A DNA stretch of 64,000 bases from the NCBI GenBank assembly GCA_033675265.1, contig JAUJYZ010000209.1, forward strand, positions 301,001-365,000. The letters are read 5' to 3'. The first letter of the stretch is position 1, and the number at the start of each line of letters is the position of its first letter. Origin of the DNA: Actinostola sp. cb2023. Taxonomy: Eukaryota > Cnidaria > Anthozoa > Actiniaria > Actinostolidae. A program made the position numbers and the translations under genes. Below the pieces are notes generated by a model that was not told the DNA's origin, did not search any database, and saw only the letters and a list, made by a program, of their open reading frames with translations. This document shows, one piece after another, positions 31,601 through 64,000 of the stretch.

Positions 31601-33407
31601 ATTAATATGATTATTATGAAAACGTTCCGTTCTTCTTCTCGTGATCAAAATACTTGTCAAGTGATGACATGAGCCCTGCAGTTTGAAATTCAGGTTTGTC
31701 CTATTTCACTACATGGGGGCAGAATTTAAGCCAGTGTTTTGTGTTTAATATCTAATGTAGAAGGAACACGAGAAAGACATGTAATTTACGATCGTAGTTT
31801 GATCTTGACTCAAAGCAGAGGTAGACATATTTCAAATATTTCTGTTCAGCAGATCCCATAACGAATTGAAGTGATACATGGTTCAAAATGAATACACTGC
31901 ATTTCAGAGTTCTTTTGAATTTCACGGGCAGTATACAAAGTTGTATCATCTCATGGTCAGCTTCCAAAGAGTTCTTTTGATCTACTAACAGCATCGAACA
32001 GATAATTTGAAATCAAGATAACTTAATGGTGGAGAATGCAAGGTATTGAGAAACCTACTTAGCTATACTATGTTCTATAGCCACGCGATAAAACTAAGTA
32101 AGAGTCTAGATAATTTTATAAATACCTGATTGAATGCATTGCAAGGAACATTTAGAGGCTCATATATATCCAAAATACTTCTTTACAAATCAGAAAAATC
32201 GTTTCCAAGCCATTATTCGATGTGGTACATGCATGATTCGATTCCCAAATCTTCGATAAAATATAAACCTCGACCACGATTTCCGGTGTTGAAGCATCAA
32301 TGTATACAAAATAACTGAGAAATGACAATCCACTGTAGTTCGTGAAGAAGGTAAAGATGTTTCTGAGAGAATCAGTGACCCATAGATATCCAAAAGACGC
32401 GTTCAGACGTCACACATTCACGAAGCTACAATGTTGTATACGTAGGTACAAGGGTTTCGGTACAAGGAAGACGAGGTGCCTTCACTTTCGTTAGCTCTGC
32501 TCCTGAAACTTCCAATTCTGGGCCATCCTACGACAGTAGCAATCCTTTCTGACTTTCCAAGGTGACCGACTTTGATGATAATTCAAGTAATGTTCTCTTT
32601 TCCGTTATAAATAGGTGGTTTAGGTGTTAAGTGAGGCAAGAATGTCGTCTCTGAACGACACTTTCAGTGCAAAATGTCAGTTGTAGGATAATCTTTGCGC
32701 AGACCACAAGTGCTACATGACATCCAACGTAGAATTACCCTGCTGATAGCCTGAGAAATGCTGCTACTATGTAACACAACACTACAGCATATACCCAACG
32801 TATTTACAGGTCAAATAGTAAACAGATTCAACGAAGAATACAAGAACCCAAAATATTGATGACTGAACGGTCTGTGCTGTGGTCGTATCGTACTCAAAGC
32901 GAGGCTACAATCAATTGTTCAACTTTGTGTTCGAAATTTGAGTCATTCAGAACTCAACAACTTGATCTGATTATTTGAAAAAATCATATGAAATAATCGA
33001 AAAATGTACGGGAGCCGTTTGTATAGCAGTGCCTAGTTCATGAATGTTAACGATTTTTTCCCGAAGCACAAGGCACTCGAGCGTCGCCTTCGGCGGGCTC
33101 GAACAGTGCAATGCCGACCTCAACCTTCACGCCTGGAATAATGGCCGTTTAGGCTTCGGATTTTACATGTGAAGTAATAAAACACCACCTATGTCATATA
33201 TAAAGAAGTTATTGTTACTGAATTACAAGAAAATGATCGAATATTCACCAAGGAAGCCTCATAACTTACTTACCTTATTGGATAGCTGATTCTTCTTGTG
33301 ATCGCTTTGTTGGGCTTTGTGCGAATTCGTAAAATTGTCGGAGAGTCATCGTTTAACTTCCGCTGACTTCGAGTTTTGAAGCTTCGTCGGAATACTCCAG
33401 CCGGCAT
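8260..33407 (-). CDS. SIPA1L: SIPA1-like (SPAR family) Rap GTPase-activating protein, 23 coding exons
   Basis: Proteins of this family stimulate GTP hydrolysis by Rap GTPases and act at the cell cortex and cell junctions or synapses. Exons (high to low coordinate): 33274-33407, 29374-30476, 28641-28798, 22606-22758, 21846-21881, 21695-21770, 20182-20280, 19924-20027, 19528-19685, 19110-19216, 18793-18937, 18619-18713, 18251-18337, 18105-18163, 17502-17616, 17107-17244, 16042-16157, 15157-15354, 12974-15017, 9761-9849, 9053-9078, 8902-8980, 8260-8409. All borders are GT/AG and phases agree across every junction except for the frame breaks inside exons 11 and 19. Exons sum to 5,469 nt (about 1,822 residues), close to vertebrate SIPA1L proteins. 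Domain order is N-terminal region, RapGAP, PDZ, charged linker, C-terminal coiled tail. The start ATG (33405-33407) is the only one fitting exon 1. Which paralogue it corresponds to cannot be told. Confidence 0.88.
10091..11357 (-). CDS. Possible alternative 5' exons feeding the SIPA1L-like C-terminal exons
   Basis: Two exon-like frames lie between exons 19 and 20. 11176-11357 starts [20 protein letters not shown] and ends in a phase-2 donor (CAAAG|GTAAACC). 10091-10215 has an acceptor (ccttcctcag) with matching phase, encodes [20 protein letters not shown] and [17 protein letters not shown], and ends in a phase-1 donor (TCAA|GTAAGT) that joins exon 20 in frame. Exon 19 also joins exon 20 directly in frame but cannot join 10091-10215 in frame. 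This suggests a short isoform from an internal promoter. I recognise no family; without transcript data it stays tentative. Confidence 0.35.
12974..15354 (-). CDS. SIPA1L: SIPA1L-like exons 18-19: long charged, disordered region with a frame break
   Basis: Exon 18 (15157-15354) starts [20 protein letters not shown] and is Ser-rich. Exon 19 (12974-15017, 2,044 nt) is one large exon. Its first part is read in the frame set by the acceptor ([11 protein letters not shown]...), contains four tandem VVDER pentapeptides, and closes at about 14354. The second part, in a different phase, starts around [12 protein letters not shown] and runs to KIKGHG with a phase-1 donor; it is Arg/Glu/Ser/Lys-rich with a [14 protein letters not shown] helix. 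Joining the two needs one extra base or two fewer between about 14354 and 14470, or a small undetected intron. A run of six C at 14466-14471 is a candidate indel site, but not the only one. Confidence 0.75.
14571..14630 (-). repeat. Four tandem 15-bp units coding (VVDER)x4 in exon 19
   Basis: The unit cgttcgtcgacaacc occurs four times head to tail at 14571, 14586, 14601 and 14616 with no mismatch. It adds an acidic/basic pentapeptide repeat to the disordered linker. Perfect identity suggests recent expansion, so copy number may vary between individuals. Confidence 0.9.
15655..15916. mobile_element. Fold-back element in SIPA1L intron 17
   Basis: About 75-80 bases at 15660-15736 (through gacaaaagacgcgtttgctc) return inverted at 15832-15915, with a central spacer near 95 bases. 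A few mismatches separate the arms. Its position within an intron on the transcribed strand would put a stable hairpin into the pre-mRNA. No coding content. Confidence 0.7.
16042..17616 (-). CDS. SIPA1L: SIPA1L-like exons 15-17: PDZ domain
   Basis: Exon 15 (17502-17616) encodes [16 protein letters not shown] and [16 protein letters not shown]. Exon 16 (17107-17244) begins the PDZ domain: [20 protein letters not shown], where LGFHV is the carboxylate-binding loop (GLGF equivalent), then [20 protein letters not shown]. Exon 17 (16042-16157) completes it with [17 protein letters not shown] and [13 protein letters not shown] domains bind C-terminal peptides of membrane or scaffold proteins. The exon 16-17 intron carries the CTG/TTG repeat tract; the exon 14-15 intron ends in six tandem copies of the exon 15 acceptor. 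Confidence 0.9.
16270..17045. repeat. CTG/TTG trinucleotide-rich tract in the intron between the two PDZ exons
   Basis: Nearly 780 bases of interrupted ctg and ttg triplets on the plus strand (CAG/CAA on the transcribed strand). It yields long poly-Leu, poly-Val/Ala, poly-Cys, Asn/Ser and Thr/Ala frames in all phases that are not genes. It ends just upstream (plus strand) of the exon 16 donor at 17106. Interruptions such as catggtggtgccgggtgg show it is not a pure microsatellite. Confidence 0.9.
17588..18047 (-). repeat. 81-bp minisatellite made of copies of the exon 15 splice acceptor
   Basis: A unit of 81 bp repeats from 17611, 17692, 17773, 17854, 17935 and 18016. Read on the minus strand each unit contains ctgcgtttatttag|T, the acceptor of exon 15, followed by the first exon codons IKVFYGGGD (or FYEGGD). 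Six acceptors therefore lie at AG positions 17617, 17698, 17779, 17860, 17941 and 18022. The unit is 27 codons long, stays open and is in phase with exon 15, encoding [20 protein letters not shown] followed by LYLRLFS. The intron to the first acceptor is only 83 nt, to the last 488 nt. Confidence 0.92.
18105..18937 (-). CDS. SIPA1L: SIPA1L-like exons 11-14, with a one-base frame break in exon 11
   Basis: Exons 18793-18937, 18619-18713, 18251-18337 and 18105-18163 bridge the RapGAP and PDZ domains. Exon 11 begins [20 protein letters not shown] in the expected frame, but after the codons for EYLKD the frame runs into a stop; one base less in the AAAA run at 18852-18855 (plus strand) restores the continuation to SKSSF and the phase-1 donor that matches exon 12. 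Exon length (145 nt) confirms a surplus base. Later landmarks are [20 protein letters not shown] (exon 12), [11 protein letters not shown] (exon 13) and AIIGWTS (exon 14). Exon 14 ends in phase 2 before the 81-bp repeat array. Confidence 0.85.
19110..28798 (-). CDS. SIPA1L: SIPA1L-like exons 3-10: RapGAP catalytic domain
   Basis: Eight short exons code for residues about 413-709. Recognisable landmarks in order are [18 protein letters not shown] (exon 3), [20 protein letters not shown] (exon 4), [20 protein letters not shown] (exon 6), [10 protein letters not shown] (exon 7), [10 protein letters not shown] and TPNNKQQ (exon 8), and in exon 9 [24 protein letters not shown] holds the asparagine (residue about 630) that Rap-specific GAPs insert into the GTPase active site, so the domain looks catalytically competent. 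Exon 10 ends with [12 protein letters not shown]. The intron between exons 3 and 4 is 5.9 kb and packed with transposons; the others are short. Confidence 0.9.
20337..20500 (+). mobile_element. tRNA-derived SINE-like sequence
   Basis: An RNA polymerase III A-box-like word tggcttagttgg at 20342-20353 is followed by tagtgcgcgaccttctaagc, which resembles a tRNA D arm to anticodon arm, and a weak B-box-like cgtttgatttt at 20386-20396. The expected acceptor stem is not closed and the B box is degenerate, so this is a decayed tRNA-derived SINE head and not a functional tRNA. It sits in the SIPA1L intron between exons 6 and 7. The 3' extent is a guess. Confidence 0.55.
21400..21640. mobile_element. 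Fold-back element in SIPA1L intron 6
   Basis: Both ends carry cgaaagaacactag and aaagatatagctg in inverted orientation, and arms of about 105 bases meet at a short centre around gtacatggcggaagtac (21505-21525). Mismatches and small gaps are present. It is a MITE-like hairpin with no coding content. Confidence 0.7.
22474..22495. repeat. 22-bp perfect palindrome
   Basis: gtttcggcctg is followed directly by its own reverse complement. It lies in the intron next to exon 4. No surrounding element could be delimited. Confidence 0.8.
23108..24762. mobile_element. DNA element of ~1.65 kb with ~115-bp inverted repeats
   Basis: The left end aggagcccataagtaggagc (23108 on) is matched by the inverted right end at 24762, and homology extends inward through acaagtgtagttatttttag and gaccaatcagagaacgtttc. 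Flanks caccaacc and caccaact resemble an imperfect 8-bp target duplication, which would suit a hAT-type element, but this is weak. Inside, ATGGCATCCGATAGCGAC opens an acidic Ser-rich frame ([20 protein letters not shown]) that stops after about 26 codons, perhaps a degenerate N-terminus of a transposon protein. Confidence 0.7.
24809..25632 (+). mobile_element. hAT-like non-autonomous element
   Basis: Ends read cagagcatctgatagggtgcg and its inverse cgcactctaccagatgctctg; just inside, both ends are full of the word cgcactatt. The flanks actata (24803-24808) and actata (25633-25638) are probably the target duplication, although hAT elements normally give 8 bp. The CAGAG-type terminus and the BED-finger-like frame inside support a hAT origin. 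No transposase catalytic domain is present. Confidence 0.7.
25262..25447 (+). pseudogene. Truncated CGGBP1/hAT BED-finger-like protein fragment
   Basis: The frame starts [20 protein letters not shown] and contains [12 protein letters not shown], resembling the first zinc-coordinating half of the BED-type finger found in hAT transposases and in the hAT-derived protein CGGBP1 (xLFCxxCN). The second cysteine position is Tyr here, and after DFNSQKK the frame departs and stops, so the His half of the finger is missing. Family assignment is by motif recall only. It is part of the surrounding hAT-like element and is not expected to bind DNA. Confidence 0.5.
26098..26343. mobile_element. MITE family B, copy 1 (Tc1/mariner type)
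   Basis: The element runs 26100-26341 between TA dinucleotides and has inverted ends cagtcatttgcaaaaattct and gcggccagaatttttgcaaa...gactg. Both subterminal regions contain gtgcattatgggtaatta in opposite orientation. TA duplication and the CAGT terminus fit Tc1/mariner. A second copy is cut by the right edge of the window at 63814. Confidence 0.85.
26391..27432. mobile_element. piggyBac-type (TTAA) non-autonomous element, copy 1
   Basis: The element is bounded by TTAA at 26391-26394 and 27429-27432, with inner ends CCtATTGACTCC and GGAGCGAATGGG. It is about 1.04 kb and is the inverted partner of copy 2 next door. Shared open stretches (for example LSPPF and [11 protein letters not shown] frames) occur in both, but they show no transposase motif I recognise and are interrupted. 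TTAA target duplication is the hallmark of piggyBac elements. Confidence 0.7.
27510..28531. mobile_element. piggyBac-type (TTAA) non-autonomous element, copy 2, inverted relative to copy 1
   Basis: Bounded by TTAA at 27510-27513 and 28528-28531 with ends TTAACCCTTTGACACCC and GGGAGTCAAAGGGTTAA. Over most of its length it is the reverse complement of copy 1, separated from it by only 77 bases, so the two form a 1-kb inverted repeat within SIPA1L intron 3. Small indels distinguish the copies. No complete gene is visible. Confidence 0.8.
29374..33407 (-). CDS. SIPA1L: SIPA1L-like exons 1-2: N-terminal region up to the start of the RapGAP fold
   Basis: Exon 1 (33274-33407) encodes 44 residues, very basic ([17 protein letters not shown] at the start), ending after two bases of an Arg codon. 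Exon 2 (29374-30476, 1,103 nt) supplies residues about 45-412. It is rich in Ser, Arg and Pro, with the motif [12 protein letters not shown] followed by a Ser/Thr-rich stretch and then [10 protein letters not shown], which leads into the RapGAP region of SIPA1-type proteins. The intron between them is 2.8 kb and holds nothing I can name. Exon 2 ends in phase 1 at donor CAAG|GTAAGA. Confidence 0.85.
30477..33273. other. SIPA1L intron 1: no recognisable element
   Basis: A 2.8 kb AT-rich intron with several runs of the word acatgtacatgta near 30960-30980 and only chance open frames. I see no exon, repeat array or transposon end that I can support. Confidence 0.5.
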
Positions 33408-33538
33408 GTCATCGACTGAAAGGATGAAAACAACTGAAATTCGATCGGTCTGGAACCGATTTAACACTTTTTGACAAAGTACAGATGTTTGCCTTCGTTC
33501 AAACGGCGCGGAAGAATTTTTTTTAGTGTTATCGGAAA

Positions 33539-33546
33539 TGACGTCA
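33539..33546. promoter_or_regulatory. Perfect CRE palindrome upstream of the SIPA1L start
   Basis: tgacgtca lies 132 bases upstream of the start ATG on the transcribed side, the usual position for a proximal promoter or 5' UTR. CREB/ATF proteins bind this word. A single 8-bp match can arise by chance and no TATA box is evident, so promoter activity is inferred only. Confidence 0.35.
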
Positions 33547-35381
33547 TATGATGCGTAAGGCTTGGGCTTGAACAAAGATTAGGTAGTCGTTTATGGAATT
33601 TATTTATTTATTGCTTTGTCTGATAAAATAGATATACGTAGCTAAGAAGAGGGATGGATTTCCTGTTAGATTTATCGATAAACTGTACTTTTCTTGATAA
33701 CATGGCTAGTGTACACAAAAAATCATGACTATCCATAGATAACAGCTATAAATACCTCGAGATCTTTTATGATTTCTTTGTTCAAAAGACGGACAATATT
33801 AACATGATAGGTGACTCAGGCTTTTACTAGCTATAGCTTACTTGAACACTAGCGTTTTGATAGCCCAGTAAGCCCACCCAATTTTTTTGATTTTTTTCCC
33901 CCGCTGCCCGGCAATGTTTTGTTCATGAGAGTCGCACAACAATGCATAATGTTTTTTACCGTTTCGCAAAAAAAAGACAATGTTTACGCTTTCGCTTCTA
34001 TTCAAGTACAAAACCCGCCACAAAAATCGGCAATGAATTGGTAAATATGCCGTAACCATGCTTATCAGTGTCGATCAAACAAGGCAGTGCAGTGGGAGTT
34101 GACAGAAGTTTATACATGTATCCTTCAATAGGTGCTATCAATCATAGTCAAAATGATTCATAACATTGTTTTTCAGTTTCGTAGGTTATGGATTAGAAAA
34201 GTGTGCCTATGTTCGTTCTGACTACGTTTACGTAATTATAACCAGGCGTTTACTAAAAGATCGTCTATATTATTTGATAGAAAGAACTGGCCATATTTTA
34301 TACCAGCAGAACCGATATATCGAATTTAGATTCACTGGGAATATAAACCGTGTACATCACATGATGAACAATCCGCAAAACCAGGAACAACAACTATTTT
34401 GGGTTCGACTAAGCTTAATAATAATTTATTTCAACACGTAGTCACCTAAGAGCTACAAAGCTCGTTAAAACGTGAACGTGAACAAAAACAAATATATTCG
34501 TAGCAAAAGTACCTCTCCCTTCCCCTTCTATTCTCCCTTCCCCTTCCATTCTCCCTCCCCTATAGGGCCGATACATTATACCGCACAGGCTACGTTCGAC
34601 GTCTGTCTATGTTGACACGAAACAACTGATGGAAGTTGAAGAATGATCAAATCTCAGTGTTGAAACAACAAACACTGAAGTAGAATATTTGAAAGACTTG
34701 GTTGGAAATCCTTGATATAGAATTTACTTTGATTTATAAATATGGGTAAATAAGTTTTTAAATCAGATAAAAATAGATTGCTGATCTAAAGGGAGGGGCA
34801 ATGTGATACATACCAGAATTCATCGACCACAGTGCCGATCACAACTATATCAGCGATTTTGGCTTCATGGCTGAGAAATTTAAACTCGGCGACAAATTAT
34901 CGGCATAAAACGAACTTTCATTGGCAGCTCTACGTGTATTTTCGTCTAACACCAGTCATTCCACTCTCTTCAGTGCGAAATGGTTACGACTTTCCAACGC
35001 TGCTGGACCCAGTAGTATATGCTTGTTTCGTTTCGACCAGTGTTTTACTGAATACAATACATTCTTCAATAGGATCGGTTCTTACACTTCAGCAAGGTAC
35101 TGATCTAGTTAGCAATTCAGATTTTGTTTGAAAAGTATACCGTTTCTTTCCTTCAGCATCACTGATTATCGTTTTTAAAATTTCAAAACCAGTTTCGATA
35201 CGGCATCAAAACTGTCTACAACGGTAGCGAAGGAATGGAGTCGCACCCCATAATCACTGTGACGTCAAGTCGCAACACACTTGATTTCTAGCTTGATTCT
35301 TAGAGACGGGAAAAGGGACAGATCTCAAGGTGTAAATTCAACTATATTATCTATCTTTTTGAGCAATTCGTAAGCACTTGA

Positions 35382-35410
35382 AATAATAAATAAATAAATA
35401 AATGAAAAAA

Positions 35411-35453
<43 letters not shown>

Positions 35454-35932
35454 ATGAATGAAAATAATAAATGAATGAATGAATGAATAAATAAATAAAT
35501 AAATAAAATAAATAAATAAATAAATGAATAAATGAATAAATAAATAAATAAATAAAAATAAAAATAAATAAATAAATGAATAAAAATAAAAATAAATAAA
35601 TAAATAAATAAAAATAAATAAATAAATAATTAAATAATAAATAATAAATGAATAAATGAATGAATGAATGAATGAATGAATGAATAAATGAATAAATGAA
35701 TAAATGAATAAATGAATAAATGAATAAATGAATGAATAAATGAATAAATGAATAAATGAATAAATGAATAAATGAATAAATGAATAAATGAATAAATGAA
35801 TAAATGAATAAATGAATAAATGAATAAATGAATAAATGAATAAATGAATAAATGAATAAATGAATAAATGAATAAATGAATAAATGAATAAATGAATAAA
35901 TGAATGAATAAATAAATAAATAAATAAATACA
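35382..35932. repeat. aaat/gaat tetranucleotide microsatellite
   Basis: About 550 bases of interspersed aaat and gaat units; the 35690-35910 part is a nearly pure aaatgaat octamer array. Long minus-strand frames of Ile, Phe, Tyr, Leu, Ser and His are produced by the repeat. Confidence 0.95.
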
Positions 35933-36320
35933 TTAAAAATTGTGAAGTTACAGTCAGGTAGCATAATAATAAGGATATAGGTGTTGTCTCTGAAAAGTTA
36001 TATTTCAAACAGACGTTTCGATCTCTGACCAGAGCTTCTTCAGTGATGGAAAACGTTAAAGTACGAGCGCACAATTGTGTGTCAATATAAAAATAAATAC
36101 ATATTAAAAAATAACTAAACAAGGAACTCCTGTAATGTGACATGTTTGTGGTTTTATATAGTATTATAGTTTTATATTATATATAGTTTATTGTACACGT
36201 ACGCGTTTTAACGAGTTTCAGCTGTAAGCTCCTAAGTGTTACGTGTCTAAATAAAGTATTGTATTGTATGTCGATTTGAGAACTAAGAATACGACGACGA
36301 AGAACGGCCTGCATTTTTAA

Positions 36321-36352
36321 ACTCGGGCCTTCCTCCGGAAGGAAGCCCGAGT
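36321..36352. repeat. Short hairpin (actcgggccttcc ... gcccgagt)
   Basis: Arms of about 14 bases with one internal offset close over ccgg. It lies near the end of an AT-rich stretch and may mark a degenerate transposon end; nothing else supports a function. Confidence 0.55.
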
Positions 36353-37185
36353 AATAACATCAACGCCTTTATCAGCTATGAGGGAATCATAGTTTCACAA
36401 TGGAAAGTATCTACAATTGTAGATAAAGGTTTGGCTAAAAAGATCTGAGCGGCCCCCATGCTATATCTCAGGCGAGGTGTCGCGTTCTTACAATGGCTGA
36501 AATATTCAGAGTGGGCGTAGCCAGTGAAGGGTGCACCACACATATACTTCAAACTAGTGCGTAAGGGTGGTACAAGTATGTTTGAGGATAAGGCGTGGAG
36601 CATCATAAAGAGACGTCTGTGTAAACTAAATGGCTATGCTTGAAAAAATTACGTAATTGTAGTCAACTTGCAGAGTACCTTGTGATGTGTTCATATTATT
36701 ACATTACAATATCGACGAGTTTATAGAAACAAAAATAACGTATTATAACAGCTAAAACTACCTATAATATGATCCCCTATATAACGCTAAGCAAAGGATT
36801 TATCTACGGAATCAAACATTTCTACCTTTTCAGTATCCAAATTGAAACCATTTTGGGGTAGAAAATTGATAATTTTTCACAGTTTTTCTTTCCAATTATA
36901 TTACAATCATTACAGCGTAAGCAACTCATAAAATCCAATAATCCTTTACACAGCTAACGTTGAAGATTAACACAATTATAGTATAGGTACTAAGACATAC
37001 CGACGTTTCTATCGTATCCAGTACGGGATGGTTTTTTCGGTGCATAACTGAGCTTACAATGAATTTCCCTGGAAAATGACTTGTGTTCTGCGGCAAATTT
37101 TAGTACAGGAACTGGCTCACGTCTCTACGTACGAATATCGATCGTTTGGTCAAACGTAGCTTCACAAGCTGAACTCACGTACGCA

Positions 37186-37919
37186 TTATGCACCAGTCAA
37201 TGTAAATCCCCGCACCCCCCAGGCCGGGGATTAGCGGGGACTTGGATTTTGAGCTAAGAAAAATATGTTTAAGTCTTTGCCCAGCGGGGAGGTATTAGAA
37301 AGACAATCCCTTGCTCAGGCCTTCGACACCTGCTGGAGTATGGCTAAAATATCTCCCAGTGATGTAATTCCGATTTCTTTTAGAGTTTCTCTGTCCAGAC
37401 TTGCGGCAATGAATGAATGATTTACTGTAGGTCGGATCCTGCAGAAATTTATAACTGTACTGTACTGTAACTGAATAGAATTAGATATATATAATTACCT
37501 GTTCTTCACAAAATTCTCCGCATACTTTTTTGCCCTGTCTGCAATAAGACAGTCGACCGCGATAAACTTTTCCCAAAACTCAACACAAGCAAATTTTATC
37601 AATCCTCTCAAAAAAAATGACTCATTCAAAGAACGCAGAGGCTGATAAGCTATATGAAATATTTCGCATATTTAAAGCCAAGATGGCTTGTATGCAGCAT
37701 ATTAGTGTTGGATTTTCATCTTACCTCGCTCGACTCCGGCAATGCCGCCATTTTGGAAAAGCACGAGAACAAGGGGAGAGTTTCAAACTGACATATATCC
37801 CCCGCTCCCTGGGGACATTCCATCTCTCAAAAAGAAGAAAACGGCTTTGCAATGCCTTCGCTATGCCCCGCTAATCCCCGGCCTGGGGGGTGCGGGGATT
37901 TACATTAACTGGTGCATTA
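37186..37919. mobile_element. PIF/Harbinger-like MITE (TTA target duplication)
   Basis: Element 37189-37916 is flanked by TTA on each side (37186-37188 and 37917-37919). The ends tgcaccagt and actggtgca are followed by long inverted GC-rich blocks containing atccccgcaccccccaggcc and gggattagcgggg on the left and their inverse at 37864-37900. A three-base TTA/TAA duplication fits PIF/Harbinger. The interior has no transposase. Confidence 0.75.
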
Positions 37920-38546
37920 CATTGACAGAAGTCATCCCGTGACAGTTGCCCAGCCCTAATCACGTGACTGTCTCTATGTAAATGTGACGTCCTTTATTTA
38001 GTGCAAATGAGTTTATGTAAATAAAAGATTGTTCACTCAAATGATACACCAAGGGGTAAGTCCTGTTTATTTGAGAGTTTCAATCAATCTTTATCGATCC
38101 CTTAAAAGTTTTGAATGGTAATCGAGCAAAATGTTTCGCTAAACTGCAGAATACCCGGCGTACCGCAGGTCGTATTGTAGTTTGTGTCGACGGACGTTTC
38201 AAAGAGTGCCGCTCTGTGACGACTGGGTATTCTGTAGCTATTTACCATAAGTTCATTACCAACCTCCAGCTTTCATGGCACTGCATGCTGATAGCATTGG
38301 ACGTTAACTAAATATGAAAGTCAAAGCCGCATAATAATTTGTAGTTTACCTCTACGTTTATACATGCCGAGAAAATGGATCGAGCATACAGCATATTTTA
38401 AAAACCAGAGTCCTCTTGCGTTTATAGACAACATTTAAAAAGCATTATACATTCCATTGGTATGCATACAGAGATTGCAGTTGAGTTATTGTTTAAACAT
38501 TCGATATTTATAGAATTCTAGAATTCCAGGAGTTCGCCATGTCGAC

Positions 38547-63481
<24,935 letters not shown>

Positions 63482-63519
63482 CTATGATACAAACAAGTAC
63501 GACGGTAAGATCTTGTAAA

Positions 63520-63682
63520 CAGTCGTTTTCGTATGAAGGGGAGAGTTATGGTACTGTGCCGTGTCGTATTGGAAAGAGTTTGATTGGATGAGATACATCT
63601 GCACGTTTTATGATTGGTTCAGAAAGGAAGCCATTTGAGTGTCACGGTAACGTAGGTTTCCCACTCATACGGAAACGACTCC
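63520..63682. mobile_element. MITE family A, copy 2
   Basis: Ends cagtcgttttcgtatga and ctcatacggaaacgactcc, with the same interior blocks as the copy at 8066 (tgattggatgagatacatct; tgattggttcagaaaggaag). It lies just upstream of the first WAP exon acceptor, within an intron of the VWA gene or its 5' flank. Confidence 0.8.
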
Positions 63683-63813
63683 AGTGCGTACTAGCCTAAT
63701 GTCTTACTGAAATACGATCTACAAAGAGCATGATTTCATACGTCGACGACCGATTACTAAAATATGCTTATTTCGAAATGGACGAACAAACAACAAACAT
63801 ATATCATATAATA

Positions 63814-64000
63814 CAGTCATTTGCAAAAATTCTGGCCGCTATGAAATATCAATATATCGGGTGCATTATGGGTAATTAAATAATCGAAAATTCCCCTTAA
63901 AGCGGGTTAACGCCAGCAAAGTTGGTAGAAATATTTAGTATAATGTTTATTTTAGTCTTACGTTTGTTGTTTGTTAACTTTTGCTGCATTTAATAAGTTA
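63814..64000. mobile_element. MITE family B, copy 2, cut by the window edge
   Basis: Starts with cagtcatttgcaaaaattct after TA and follows the 26100 copy through gtgcattatgggtaatta and ttagtcttacgtttgttgtt. It carries about 50 additional bases (63886-63935, including aaagcgggttaacgccagca) that copy 1 lacks. The right end is outside the window. Confidence 0.85.

Larger units (their letters stand above)
33575..37185. other. Intergenic DNA upstream of the SIPA1L-like gene
   Basis: Apart from the aaat/gaat microsatellite (35382-35932) and a hairpin at 36321-36352, this stretch shows no splice-bounded frames. The word aataaagtattgtattgtat at 36250-36270 looks like the 3' tail of a retroposon, but the rest of such an element is not evident. 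Confidence 0.45.

Noticed and set aside
35325..36143. 272-codon minus-strand frame (Ile/Phe/Tyr/Ser/Leu/His)
   Set aside because: Translation of the aaat/gaat microsatellite.
36321..36352. Histone 3' stem-loop or bacterial-type terminator
   Set aside because: Stem and loop do not fit the histone consensus, no histone gene is nearby and the genome is eukaryotic.

Overview
This is a eukaryotic window, almost certainly from a metazoan nuclear genome. Coding sequence lies in short exons with GT/AG borders and matched phases, introns run from 83 bases to about 14 kb, and there are tRNA-derived SINE-like sequence, MITEs, a BEL/Pao retrotransposon and extensive tandem repeats. The two large genes encode a Rap-GTPase activating protein of the SIPA1-like (SPAR) family and a secreted or extracellular protein with WAP and von Willebrand factor A (VWA) domains, which points to an animal. 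My best guess is an anthozoan cnidarian (coral or anemone) or another marine invertebrate; this is inferred from the style of the repeats and is not proven.

Layout. 271-819 (+): last two exons of an unrecognised single-pass membrane protein. 820-8,259: gene-poor DNA full of fold-back elements, including a terminal-inverted-repeat element holding a broken RecQ-like helicase fragment. 8,260-33,407 (-): a SIPA1L-like gene that I could resolve into 23 coding exons with consistent phases, about 1,822 codons. It has a basic/disordered N-terminus, a RapGAP catalytic domain with the asparagine-thumb motif HIGND, a PDZ domain, a long charged region and a C-terminal coiled tail. Two places in it (exon 11 near 18,852 and exon 19 between 14,354 and 14,470) carry single-base-type frame breaks. 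Its introns hold hAT-, Tc1/mariner- and piggyBac-like non-autonomous elements. 33,408-38,546: intergenic DNA with microsatellites and a PIF/Harbinger-like MITE. 38,547-63,481 (-, 5' end outside the window): WAP-WAP-VWA-VWA-VWA-VWA gene with a 26-base terminal exon. 45,549-52,832 (-): a BEL/Pao LTR retrotransposon with an intact 2,076-codon gag-pol frame, lying inside the 14 kb intron between the second and third VWA domains.

The most striking signal is a recurring relation between tandem repeats and exon borders. Three minisatellites each copy or overlap an exon edge: an 81-bp array (17.6-18.05 kb) repeats the splice acceptor and first codons of a SIPA1L exon six times, in phase and open; a 67-bp array (39.8-42.05 kb) repeats the 3' end and splice donor of a VWA exon about 33 times; and a 72-bp array (52.8-59.75 kb) of about 95 units grows out of the 3' end of another VWA exon. 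The first could change protein length by multiples of 27 residues. The retrotransposon sits within the 72-bp array, since a piece of one unit remains on its far side.
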